24,938 nucleotides of DNA. Origin: Nitrospiraceae bacterium (GTDB lineage: Bacteria; Nitrospirota; Nitrospiria; Nitrospirales; Nitrospiraceae). Positions 6,728 through 14,719 of the stretch are shown here, one piece after another. How positions within the stretch are numbered: position 1 is the stretch's first letter; every line of letters starts with the position of its first letter. The stretch spans positions 1-24,938 of the forward strand of contig SYGW01000074.1 in assembly GCA_005800255.1 (NCBI GenBank). The letters are read 5' to 3'. The translations under genes and the position numbers were made by a program. Under the pieces are notes generated by a model. That model was not told where the DNA came from and ran no database searches. It worked only from the letters and a program-made list of their open reading frames with translations.

Positions 6728-8278
6728 TCAATGGCGGAAATGCCTCATCGCTGTCATGATCATCGCCAGCTCCTGCTCGTCGGCAGCTTTGATAATTTCG
6801 GCATCGCGAATCGAACCGCCCGGCTGAATGACCGCCGTGATCCCGGCCTGCGCCGCCGCATCCAACCCATCCCGGAAGGGGAAGAATGCATCCGAGGCCA
6901 TCACGCAGCCCTTGACCGGCATCTGGGCCTTCATCACCGCCAGCTTCACCGAATCGACCCGGCTCATCTGACCTGCACCGATTCCCACCGTCTGTCCCGG
7001 CTTCGCATAGATGATGGCGTTCGACTTCACATGTTTGCAGACCTTCCAGGCAAAGGCGCAGGCCGCATATTCTGCGTCCGTCGGTTTGCGCTGAGTCGGC
7101 ACTTGCAACGTTTTCAGATCGGCCAACACGCCGAGATCCCGGTCCTGCACGATCAAGCCGCCGACCAGTTTCTTGAGATCGAACCCCTCTTGCTTCCCCT
7201 TCGTGAGCGGCCCGACATCCAACAGACGCAAATCTTTCTTCCGTTTCAATTCTGCCAGCGCATCCTCGGCAAATCCCGGCGCCACGACCACTTCCACAAA
7301 CGTCGAAGTGATTTCCTTCGCCGCGGCCAAATCCACGGGGCGATTGAAGGCAATCACGCCGCCGAAGGCCGAGACCGGATCGGTCTCCCGCGCCTTCACA
7401 TAGGCCTCGACCGGCGTCGCGCCCAGTGCCACGCCGCAGGGGTTGTTGTGCTTGATGATGGCCACGGCGATTTCGTCGTACTCTTTCGCCAGCTCCAGCG
7501 CTGAATTGGCATCGAGGAAATTGTTGTAGGACATCGCCTTGCCGTGGAGGATCTTCCCGCGGGACACAGAGGGCTCGGCCGAATGGAGCTCCCGGTAGAA
7601 GGCCCCCTGCTGATGCGGGTTCTCTCCGTACCGGAGGATCTCCGCCCGCTCGAACTGCAAAGACAATATTTTCGGAAACTTCGTCTCGCCCTGCACCTGT
7701 TTTTCCAGATAGCCGGCGATCAAACTGTCGTAGCGCGCCGTATGCTGAAACACCTTCATCGCCAGTTCGCGCCGCAACTCATGCGATGCCGTGCCGGCCT
7801 TCGCCGCCTCCAGCACCCGCTGGTAATCGGTCGGGTCCACCACGACCAGGACATCGTCGTGATTTTTGGCGGCAGAACGCAGCATCGAGGGCCCGCCGAT
7901 GTCGATGTTTTCGATCGCCTCTTCGAAGGGGCAGTTGGGTTTTGTGATCGTCGCTTCGAAGGGATAGAGGTTGACCACGACCACGTCGATCGGGCCGATG
8001 CCATGCTTCTCCATTTGCGCGACATGGTCCGGCACCGAACGCCGTCCCAGTAAGCCGCCATGGATCTTGGGATGCAGGGTTTTGACACGGCCGTCGAGGA
8101 TTTCCGGCGAGCCGGTATAGGCCGCCACGTCGGTCACCTTCACGCCAGCTTCGCGCAACGCTTTAGCGGTTCCTCCGGTCGAAAGGATCTCGGCGCCGAG
8201 CGCCTCAAGCCCCTTGGCCATCTCCACCACACCGGTCTTATCTGACACGCTGATTAACGCCCGCTTGATGCCGGCCAT
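6728..8278 (-). CDS. purH: Bifunctional AICAR transformylase / IMP cyclohydrolase PurH
   Basis: PurH performs the last two steps of IMP synthesis: formylation of AICAR with 10-formyl-THF, then ring closure. The 516-residue length is standard. The N-terminal IMP-cyclohydrolase (MGS-like) domain shows ALISVSDKTGV, ILSTGGTAKALREAGV and DGRVKTLHPKIHGGLL. The AICAR-transformylase domain carries the catalytic Lys-His pair K276-H277 in IIKHNNPCGVALG and ends with DAFFPFRDGLDAAAQAGI and the conserved QPGGSIRD. AAGGAG (plus-strand 8285-8290) sits 6 bases before the ATG. It is the first gene of the minus-strand group purH-purD-tsaC-lipoprotein. I saw no purine riboswitch upstream. Confidence 0.97.
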   Translation of the reverse strand: MAGIKRALISVSDKTGVVEMAKGLEALGAEILSTGGTAKALREAGVKVTDVAAYTGSPEILDGRVKTLHPKIHGGLLGRRSVPDHVAQMEKHGIGPIDVVVVNLYPFEATITKPNCPFEEAIENIDIGGPSMLRSAAKNHDDVLVVVDPTDYQRVLEAAKAGTASHELRRELAMKVFQHTARYDSLIAGYLEKQVQGETKFPKILSLQFERAEILRYGENPHQQGAFYRELHSAEPSVSRGKILHGKAMSYNNFLDANSALELAKEYDEIAVAIIKHNNPCGVALGATPVEAYVKARETDPVSAFGGVIAFNRPVDLAAAKEITSTFVEVVVAPGFAEDALAELKRKKDLRLLDVGPLTKGKQEGFDLKKLVGGLIVQDRDLGVLADLKTLQVPTQRKPTDAEYAACAFAWKVCKHVKSNAIIYAKPGQTVGIGAGQMSRVDSVKLAVMKAQMPVKGCVMASDAFFPFRDGLDAAAQAGITAVIQPGGSIRDAEIIKAADEQELAMIMTAMRHFRH

Positions 8279-8523
8279 AGGTCACTCCTTGGAAGACAAT
8301 CGATTGATAGTACGTGAGTCGGAAGGTGCAGCGAAGAATAACAAATGACTCCTCTCCTTACAAGAGGAATGGAGCACCCGGGCACCGAACATCGATCTAT
8401 TCGTCGGCTCAGGCCCGCCCCTCCGCCACTGCGCCGCAAACCATAAATCCTGCCTGGCGTGACTCTACCCAGTATGATAGGTTCACCAACGCCTACCGAT
8501 TATTTTCACACGAGACGTCCTTG
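8279..8523. promoter_or_regulatory. Divergent intergenic region between purH and the OmpA-like gene
   Basis: This 245-base gap must hold promoters for both directions. For the rightward gene, TATGAT at 8473-8478 is a good -10, but the hexamer 17 bases upstream matches the -35 consensus only partly. For purH, TACTAT is a possible -10 about 40 bases before the start, again with a weak -35. No riboswitch fold, long repeat or additional gene is evident; an in-frame extension of the OmpA-like frame back to 8314 looks non-coding. Confidence 0.3.
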
Positions 8524-9386
8524 ATGATGCGTGCAGCGGTTCTTGCAGCAGGGGTTGCGGCTCTCGGCCTCCTTGCCGTCCTCTGCTTCCCGCACCATCT
8601 GCCGTCACCGGCTGCCTCGGCATCCCTGACCCAAGCCACATTTCATGCGCGTTTCGAGCAGGGCATGCTGACCCTCCGCGGCTAACTCCCCACTGAGTCC
8701 GGCAAAGCCGCCATCCTGCACCAGGCCCAACAGCTCTACGGCTCGACAACTGGCCACCTGGTCGACCAGTTTTGACGGTCGATTCCAACCTGAGACCGGC
8801 AGCCTGGGCAGAGCAGATCCCCGCGATGCTCCCCGTATTAGGACAGATGACCGAACGGGGCTCGATCATCATCGACGGCCGTTCAATCGTGCTGAGCGGC
8901 CGCGTCGACAACCATAAGGTTAAAGCCGCTATCCTGCGCGACATTGCCCCGCTCGTGCAGGCCGGGATCAATCTGGAAGATTACATTTTGACGGCTCCGC
9001 ACCAGGCTGCAGCAGTCCCGCTCCAAAAGAAATTGACAGAACTGCTCTCGCGCGCCTCCATCGAGTTTGAGTCGAATACCTCCACGCTGACGCCGCGCGG
9101 CCGCGCCACACTCGACCGACTGACCGTCCTGCTGCAGGAGACTCCCCAGACTGCCATCGAGATCGGCGGCCATACGGACAAGTACGGCGCCCCCGGCTAC
9201 AATCTTGAACTCAGCCGCCGCCGGGCCGAAGCTGTGCGCCGCTACTTTCTAAACCACAGCCTCACCCATCAATTCACCACCATCGGCTATGGCGCGTCAC
9301 GGCCCCTGTCGTCCGCGCAAACGAAAGCCAGCTTTCAACACAACCGCCGCATCGAATTACGCGTGAAAGGGCCAGGCAATCTATGA
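8524..9386 (+). pseudogene. OmpA-family C-terminal domain protein with BON-like region, broken by a stop and a frameshift
   Basis: The intact form would be about 287 residues: an N-terminal membrane or signal segment (MMRAAVLAAGVAALGLLAVL), a BON-like region beginning ATFHARFEQGMLTLRG, and a C-terminal OmpA-like peptidoglycan-binding domain (GGHTDKYGAPGYNLELSRRRA, then NRRIELRVKG). Two lesions break it. An in-frame TAA sits at 8683-8685 where LTLRG should run on into LPTESGKAAILHQAQQLYG. Near 8769-8773 one base must be added, most simply to the T-run, to pass from HLVDQF into LTVDSNLRPAAW. Only the C-terminal half, about 204 residues from 8772, could be made, without its export signal. The stop overlaps the next gene's start (ATGA). 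Intact relatives would tether the outer membrane to the cell wall. Confidence 0.8.
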
Positions 9387-10081
9387 CCACACTCATCGGA
9401 CAGATGTTGGGATGCCTGCTGGTCGCGGCGGGAATCGGCTGTGCCGTTGGCTGGCTCCTGCGGCATTTCTCCTCCGGCTCACGCCCGTCACAAGACGGGG
9501 GAGACATCTCCTCCAGCCGCTTCACCAATCAGGTGCTAGAGGAACTTCAACAGAAGCTGGACGGCAAAATCTCTGAGGCCAAAACCCTCGAAGAGAAAAT
9601 GGTCGCATCGGACGCGCTACGCCAATCCACGGAACAGGAACTCGCCGCTCAGCAGGAGCAGGTCCGAGTTCTGAGAGAAGAATAGGCTGCAACGAAGCAG
9701 CAAATTCTAGAGCAGGACACGGCGCGCGATGCCTGGATCGACACTTACGCCCAGGCCGTCCAGCGCGCGATGGACGAAGCGGCCCGCTCGCAAAATCTGC
9801 GCACCCAGGTCGACGAACTCCAAGATCGGCTAACCCTCCAAGCGCAGGAGCTGAAAGACAAAGACCAGCAGCTTGCAGCACAAGCCACGAGGATCGTCGA
9901 AAGGGAAGCGGAGATCGATCGCCTCAGGAAACGACTGATCGAAGTTCAAGCCGCGCTCAAGATTCGAGCCGATGGCGGCGTCGCGCCACGCCAGCCCCAA
10001 CAGACTGGCAATCAACTCAGCCTGCAAATCGGCCAGCCTCATCCCTCAACGGCACTCGCGACAGACGGCCTCGCAAACTGA
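9383..10081 (+). pseudogene. Membrane-anchored coiled-coil protein interrupted by an in-frame TAG
   Basis: The frame is open for 232 sense codons from ATG 9383 to the TGA at 10079-10081, except for one TAG at codon 101 (9683-9685). Reading on past the TAG in the same frame gives AATKQQILEQDTARDAW and a long, heptad-rich coiled coil, so this is one gene with a single nonsense change (CAG or GAG to TAG would do it). The N-terminus has a hydrophobic segment at about residues 4-26, so it would be anchored in the inner membrane with the coiled coil outside it. The last 35 residues are Gln/Pro-rich and probably disordered. The 4-base overlap with the OmpA-like gene suggests the two products worked together. 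No named family is recognised. Confidence 0.75.
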
Positions 10082-10130
10082 CGTTCACCCACGATACGCA
10101 CTGCGCGCTTCCAACGAGGGGAGTCCGCGA

Positions 10131-10153
10131 CCGCGCGTTGCGCGAGCACAGGA
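10131..10153 (-). repeat. Short dispersed GC-rich repeat, copy A
   Basis: Read on the minus strand, this 23-base stretch is TCCTGTGCTCGCGCAACGCG followed by CGG. It matches the copies at 20657-20680, 20800-20820 and 24325-24347 with few changes. It lies in the gap between the coiled-coil gene and the dnaE promoter. Confidence 0.55.
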
Positions 10154-10180
10154 GATCAACAGGCCACCCTCCTACGCTGT

Positions 10181-10210
10181 TTGACTTCATCTCTCCCCCT
10201 TCCCTACAAT
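10181..10210 (+). promoter_or_regulatory. Near-consensus sigma-70 promoter for dnaE; predicts a leaderless mRNA
   Basis: TTGACT at 10181-10186 and TACAAT at 10205-10210 each match the housekeeping consensus at five of six bases and are 18 bases apart. Transcription would be expected to start about 7 bases after the -10, at 10216-10218. The dnaE GTG codon is at 10217. No Shine-Dalgarno sequence can be seen before that codon; the region is CT-rich. Confidence 0.65.
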
Positions 10211-10216
10211 CCGTTC

Positions 10217-13200
10217 GTGGCATCGCAATTCGTCCATCTCCATCTCCATACCCAGTTCAGTCTCCTGGACGGCGCGAATCAAATCGAGCCGCTCGTCCAG
10301 CAGATCAAATCGTTCAATCAGCCGGCCGTGGCCATGACCGACCATGGCAACATGTTCGGGGCCATCGAGTTCTACCGTAAGGCCAAAGAAGCCGGCATCA
10401 AACCCATCATCGGCTGCGAAGCCTATATGGCGCCCGGCAGCCGCTTGGCCGCCAAAGACAGTGACCTGGCCCACAACGACTATTACCACCTCATCCTCCT
10501 GGCTCGAAACCTGACCGGCTATCAGAATCTGATCAAGCTCGTCAGTAAAGCATATATTGAAGGATTCTATTATAAGCCACGAATGGATAAGGAGATTCTC
10601 AAAGAGCACCATGATGGAATCTTTGCCCTGTCCGGTTGCTTGAGCGGCGAGATTCCCTACCTCATCGGACAGAAGGACATGGATGGCGCCATGGCTGTCG
10701 CTGGCGAGTTTCAGGAAATCTTCGGGAAGGAACACTTCTATCTGGAGGTGCAGGCCAACGGGCTGGACCACCAACGAGTCGCCAATAGCGGCCTGCTGGA
10801 AATATCCAAAAAAATGGGCATCCCGATGGTCGGCACCAACGATTGCCACTACCTCAAGAAGGAAGACTTCCGCCCGCACGAGCTGATGCTCTGCCTGCAG
10901 ACCGGCAAGACGATCAGCGACCCGAATCGGATGAAGTTCGATACGGATCAGCTCTATGTGAAGTCGACCGACGAAGTGACGGCCGCCTTTATCGAGTTCC
11001 CCGACGCCGTCAACAATACCTGCCGGATTGCGGATAACTGCGACCTCCAACTGACGCTAAACAAAACCTATCTTCCGCAATACAAAGTACCCGAATCCTT
11101 CACGAGGGAAACCTATCTAGAGAGCCTGGCGCTGGCAGGATTGGCGGCCCGACTCAAAGAACGGCCCAGCCAGATCCTGCCGGCCGCCTACGAACTGCGC
11201 CTGCGCGAAGAACTGACGATCATCTGCTCGATGGGCTTCGCCGGCTACTTTCTCATCGTGTGGGACATCATCAAGTTCGCCCGCTCGCGCAACATTCCGG
11301 TCGGGCCAGGCCGAGGCTCCTCCGCCGGCAGTCTCGTCGCCTATGCGTTACGGATCACGGACCTGGACCCCCTCGTCTACACGCTCCTGTTCGAACGGTT
11401 CCTGAATCCGGAACGTGTGTCCCTCCCCGACATCGACATGGACTTCTGCATGGATCGCCGCGGCGAGGTCATCAACTATGTGGTCGAGAAATACGGCAAG
11501 GACCACGTGGCCCAGATCATCACGTTCGGGACGCTCGGGGCGAAAGCCGCAATCCGCGACGTGGGCCGCGTGCTGGAAATCCCCTATGCCGAAGTCGACC
11601 GCGTGGCCAAGCTCGTCCCCAACCAACTCAACATCACGCTGGAGCAGGCGCTCGACCAGGAGCCGAAGCTGCAAGAGCTCGTCGAGACCGATGCGCGCGT
11701 CAAAGAACTGATGGGCATTGCCCGCTCCCTCGAAGGGCTGGCCCGCCATGCCTCGACCCACGCAGCCGGCGTCGTGATTTCCGAGGGGCCGCTCACGGAC
11801 CATGTCCCCCTCTACAAAGGATCCAACGACGAAGTCGTCACCCAATATTCGATGGGCGACGTCGAAAAGATCGGGCTCGTCAAATTCGACTTCCTGGGCC
11901 TCAAGACCCTCACGATGATCAAACGGGCCGAGGACCTGATCAATACGGGGCACCCCAACGATCCTCCGCTCGTCATGGAGCAAGTGCCCTTCGACGACCC
12001 CAAGACCTTTGCCCTCCTCGCCTCAGGCAAGACGATCGGTCTCTTCCAGCTGGAAAGCTCCGGGATGCGCGACCTCCTGACCGGTCTGAAACCGGACCGG
12101 TTCGAGGACATCATCGCCATCATCGCCCTCTACCGACCCGGCCCGATGGATCTGATCCCGGACTTCATTAAACGAAAACAGGGCAAGATCCCCATCGCCT
12201 ACGAAACGCCTGAGCTCGAACCGATCCTGAAGGACACCTACGGGGTCATCGTCTATCAGGAACAGGTGATGGCGATCGCCAACAAGGTGGCGGGCTTCTC
12301 GCTCGGCCAAGCCGACATTCTCCGACGCGCGATGGGCAAGAAGAAGCCGGAGGAGATGGAGAAGTTGCGCGCGCAATTCCTGGAGGGCGCCAAAGCCAAG
12401 AAGATTCCCGAGAAGAAAGCGGAGAAGCTCTACGAACTGATCCAGAAGTTCGAGGGCTACGGGTTCAACAAGTCGCATGCGCCGGCCTATGCCGTCGTCT
12501 GCTATCAGACCGGCTACTTGAAGGCGCATTATCCGACGGAATTCATGGCAGCCCTGATGACCACCGACATGGGCAACGCCGACAAGATCGTCGGCTACTT
12601 CTCGGAATGCCGCGACCTCAACATCAAGGTCCTGCCGCCGGACGTCAACGAAAGCCATAAGAACTTTACCGTGGTGGACCAGGCCATTCGGTTCGGCCTG
12701 GCGGCGATCAAGAACGTCGGCGAAGGCGCGGTCGAATCGATCATCGAGATTCGCAACAAGACCGGCCCCTTCAAATCCTTCTTTGAGTTTTGCCGCCGCG
12801 TCGACCTGCACAAAGTGAACAAGCGCATGCTCGAAGGGCTGATCAAGACCGGCGCCTTCGACTCGACCGGCGCGAAACGGTCGCAACTGGCTGCGGTCCT
12901 GGAGCAAGCCGTCGAAGAGGGGACCGCCGCGCAACGTGAGCGGGATATGGGCCAGACGAATATTTTCGGCGACGAGCTGGGAGGCCAAGACGCCACCGAA
13001 CAGTTCGCCGCGCCGGCCTTGCCCAACATTCCTGAATGGGATCAAAACGAACGGCTGAAACATGAACGGGAGCTGACCGGCTTTTACATCTCCTCCCATC
13101 CGCTGGCTCGCTATGAAGCCACCATGGAAGCCCTCTCCACCGCCACGACTATCAGCCTGCCGGAATCGTCGGACGGACGGGAGGTCAAACTCTGCGGCAT

Positions 13201-13678
13201 CATTACGACCGTGAAAAGCATGCTGACGAAAAAGGGCGACAAGATGGCCTACATCACCCTGGAAGACCTCCTGGGCGTGGTGGAGATCGTCGTCTTTCCG
13301 GATCTCTACAAAAACGCCGCCGACCTCGTTGTGCCGGAGCGCCTCGTGCGCGTGACCGGCACAGTGGACCGGGGCGACAAAGGCACGAAGATTCGGGGAA
13401 GCAAGATCGTGCCGCTCGCCGAGATGCAAGCGCAGATGATCAAACGAGTGCACATTCGACTGCCGGCACATCTCGACATTACAGAACAGTTATCGCGCCT
13501 CCGCGAGGTCTTTCGGCGACACCCGGGCAACACGACCATTTCCCTCACCTTGCACATGGATGCATCCCAGGAAGCCGTGACGGCTCCCCTCCCGAATCTC
13601 ACGGTCACCCCGAGTGAACGTTTCGTGGCTGACGTTGAAGAAATACTAGGCAAAGGGGCCATTTTTCTGCTATCGTAA
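10217..13678 (+). CDS. dnaE: DNA polymerase III subunit alpha DnaE
   Basis: This is the catalytic subunit of the replicative polymerase, 1153 residues from GTG 10217. It opens FVHLHLHTQFSLLDGA, the PHP domain, and also carries TDHGNMFG, GCEAYMAPGS and TNDCHYL, so the PHP metal ligands appear intact, unlike in E. coli. The polymerase core has catalytic aspartates D405 and D407 in PDIDMDF and the third in KFDFLGLKTL. The finger and thumb region includes FEGYGFNKSHAPAYAVV. A C-terminal OB fold follows (VKLCGIITTVKSMLTKKGDK and onward). The upstream in-frame TTG at 10181 is rejected as start because those bases form the promoter -35. Its length and domain order are those of the DnaE1 type. accA follows 63 bases later. 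Confidence 0.97.
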   Translation: MASQFVHLHLHTQFSLLDGANQIEPLVQQIKSFNQPAVAMTDHGNMFGAIEFYRKAKEAGIKPIIGCEAYMAPGSRLAAKDSDLAHNDYYHLILLARNLTGYQNLIKLVSKAYIEGFYYKPRMDKEILKEHHDGIFALSGCLSGEIPYLIGQKDMDGAMAVAGEFQEIFGKEHFYLEVQANGLDHQRVANSGLLEISKKMGIPMVGTNDCHYLKKEDFRPHELMLCLQTGKTISDPNRMKFDTDQLYVKSTDEVTAAFIEFPDAVNNTCRIADNCDLQLTLNKTYLPQYKVPESFTRETYLESLALAGLAARLKERPSQILPAAYELRLREELTIICSMGFAGYFLIVWDIIKFARSRNIPVGPGRGSSAGSLVAYALRITDLDPLVYTLLFERFLNPERVSLPDIDMDFCMDRRGEVINYVVEKYGKDHVAQIITFGTLGAKAAIRDVGRVLEIPYAEVDRVAKLVPNQLNITLEQALDQEPKLQELVETDARVKELMGIARSLEGLARHASTHAAGVVISEGPLTDHVPLYKGSNDEVVTQYSMGDVEKIGLVKFDFLGLKTLTMIKRAEDLINTGHPNDPPLVMEQVPFDDPKTFALLASGKTIGLFQLESSGMRDLLTGLKPDRFEDIIAIIALYRPGPMDLIPDFIKRKQGKIPIAYETPELEPILKDTYGVIVYQEQVMAIANKVAGFSLGQADILRRAMGKKKPEEMEKLRAQFLEGAKAKKIPEKKAEKLYELIQKFEGYGFNKSHAPAYAVVCYQTGYLKAHYPTEFMAALMTTDMGNADKIVGYFSECRDLNIKVLPPDVNESHKNFTVVDQAIRFGLAAIKNVGEGAVESIIEIRNKTGPFKSFFEFCRRVDLHKVNKRMLEGLIKTGAFDSTGAKRSQLAAVLEQAVEEGTAAQRERDMGQTNIFGDELGGQDATEQFAAPALPNIPEWDQNERLKHERELTGFYISSHPLARYEATMEALSTATTISLPESSDGREVKLCGIITTVKSMLTKKGDKMAYITLEDLLGVVEIVVFPDLYKNAADLVVPERLVRVTGTVDRGDKGTKIRGSKIVPLAEMQAQMIKRVHIRLPAHLDITEQLSRLREVFRRHPGNTTISLTLHMDASQEAVTAPLPNLTVTPSERFVADVEEILGKGAIFLLS

Positions 13679-13679
13679 A

Positions 13680-13700
13680 GCCTCATCCTAGGGATGGGGC
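13680..13700 (+). terminator. Hairpin just after dnaE, possible terminator or attenuator
   Basis: GCCTCATCC at 13680-13688 and GGATGGGGC at 13692-13700 form a 9-bp stem with one G-U pair in RNA and a 3-base loop. It starts one base after the dnaE stop codon. No U-run follows, so full intrinsic termination is doubtful. It may reduce read-through into accA or protect the dnaE 3' end. Confidence 0.4.
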
Positions 13701-13741
13701 CCGTGCCCCTCCACACCTATCCATATAGCCTTGCCAGCCCT

Positions 13742-14710
13742 ATGCGCGATTACCTCGAGTTTGAAAAGCCGATCCGCGAGATCGAAGAAAAGATCGAAAA
13801 GCTCTCGGCCGTCCCTCCCGGCAAATCGAATCCTCAGGATGAAATCCGCAAGCTGCGGGCCAAGCTCGCCCAGGTCGAACATGAGCTCTACGGCAACCTG
13901 ACGCCCTGGCAGAGAACACAGCTTGCCCGCCATCCCCAACGGCCCAGCACCCTCGATTACATCAGCGCCCTTTTCAGAGACTTTCTTGAGCTCCATGGAG
14001 ACCGCTCGTTCGGCGACGACCGTGCCATCGTCGGAGGCTTCGCCCGATTCAACGACCGGTCGGTCATGGTCATCGGCCATCAAAAAGGGAAAACCCTCAA
14101 AGAACGGATGCAGCGGAATTTCGGAATGCCGAATCCGGAAGGCTATCGCAAAGCCCTGCGCCTCATGCGGATGGCGGAGAAGTTCGGACGCCCGGTTGTG
14201 ACCTTTATCGACACGCCCGGCGCCTACCCTGGCATCGGCGCGGAAGAACGGGGCCAGGCCGAAGCCATCGCCCGCAATCTTTTCGTGATGTCCCGGCTGA
14301 CCGTACCGATCGTCTCCATCGTCATCGGCGAAGGAGGCAGCGGCGGAGCCCTCGCCTTGGGCGTATCAGACCGGGTCCTCATGCTGGAGCACGGGGTCTA
14401 TTCGGTGATTTCTCCGGAAGGCTGCGCCGCCATTTTGTGGGATGACCCGACGAAAGTGCCCGATGCCGCCGCCGCCCTGAAGATGACGGCCAAAGACCTG
14501 ATCGATCTCCGTATCGTCGATGAAGTGATTCCGGAGCCGCTCGGCGGCGCCCATCGCGATTCCCAAGCCATCACTGAACGCGTGGCCAAATCCCTCACCA
14601 ACCAACTCGCCCAACTCACCGACCTCGCCGTCCCTAAGCTACTGACACAACGGGACCAGAAATATCGCTCCATCGGATCCGTCAGCGGCCTCGTTACAAC
14701 GCCCCAATAA
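13742..14710 (+). CDS. accA: Acetyl-CoA carboxylase carboxyltransferase subunit alpha AccA
   Basis: AccA is one half of the carboxyltransferase that makes malonyl-CoA, the first committed step of fatty-acid synthesis. The 322-residue product starts MRDYLEFEKPIREIEEKIEKL, the usual family N-terminus, which is why ATG 13742 is chosen over the in-frame ATG 13694 inside the dnaE-distal hairpin. Core motifs seen are FLELHGDRSFGDD, TFIDTPGAYPGIGAEERGQ, the oxyanion-forming GEGGSGGALALG and SPEGCAAILW. The partner accD is not in the window. No Shine-Dalgarno site is visible before the ATG. The gene lies 63 bases after dnaE and converges with the FAD protein gene at a 9-base gap. Confidence 0.96.
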   Translation: MRDYLEFEKPIREIEEKIEKLSAVPPGKSNPQDEIRKLRAKLAQVEHELYGNLTPWQRTQLARHPQRPSTLDYISALFRDFLELHGDRSFGDDRAIVGGFARFNDRSVMVIGHQKGKTLKERMQRNFGMPNPEGYRKALRLMRMAEKFGRPVVTFIDTPGAYPGIGAEERGQAEAIARNLFVMSRLTVPIVSIVIGEGGSGGALALGVSDRVLMLEHGVYSVISPEGCAAILWDDPTKVPDAAAALKMTAKDLIDLRIVDEVIPEPLGGAHRDSQAITERVAKSLTNQLAQLTDLAVPKLLTQRDQKYRSIGSVSGLVTTPQ

Positions 14711-14719
14711 GAACCCGCA

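Noticed and set aside
5359..6759. A 466-codon open frame on the plus strand across purD
   Set aside because: It is antisense to a clear purD, has no protein family pattern, is rich in His, Arg and Gln as expected for a shadow frame, and has no ribosome-binding site.
8683..9685. Stop-codon recoding (selenocysteine, pyrrolysine or a variant code) to explain the in-frame TAA and TAG
   Set aside because: Neither codon is TGA, no SECIS-like fold or Pyl gene is seen, both TAA and TAG serve as normal stops in neighbouring genes, and the first gene also needs a frameshift repair.
10181..10216. dnaE starting at the in-frame TTG 10181
   Set aside because: The bases form a -35/-10 pair, the extra residues (MTSSLPLPYNPF) are not family-like, and no ribosome-binding site precedes it.
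11260..13471. Long frames overlapping dnaE (303 codons plus strand, 482 codons minus strand)
   Set aside because: They lie entirely within dnaE, and their compositions (Arg/Pro/Gly-rich or His/Asp-rich) are typical of high-GC shadow frames.
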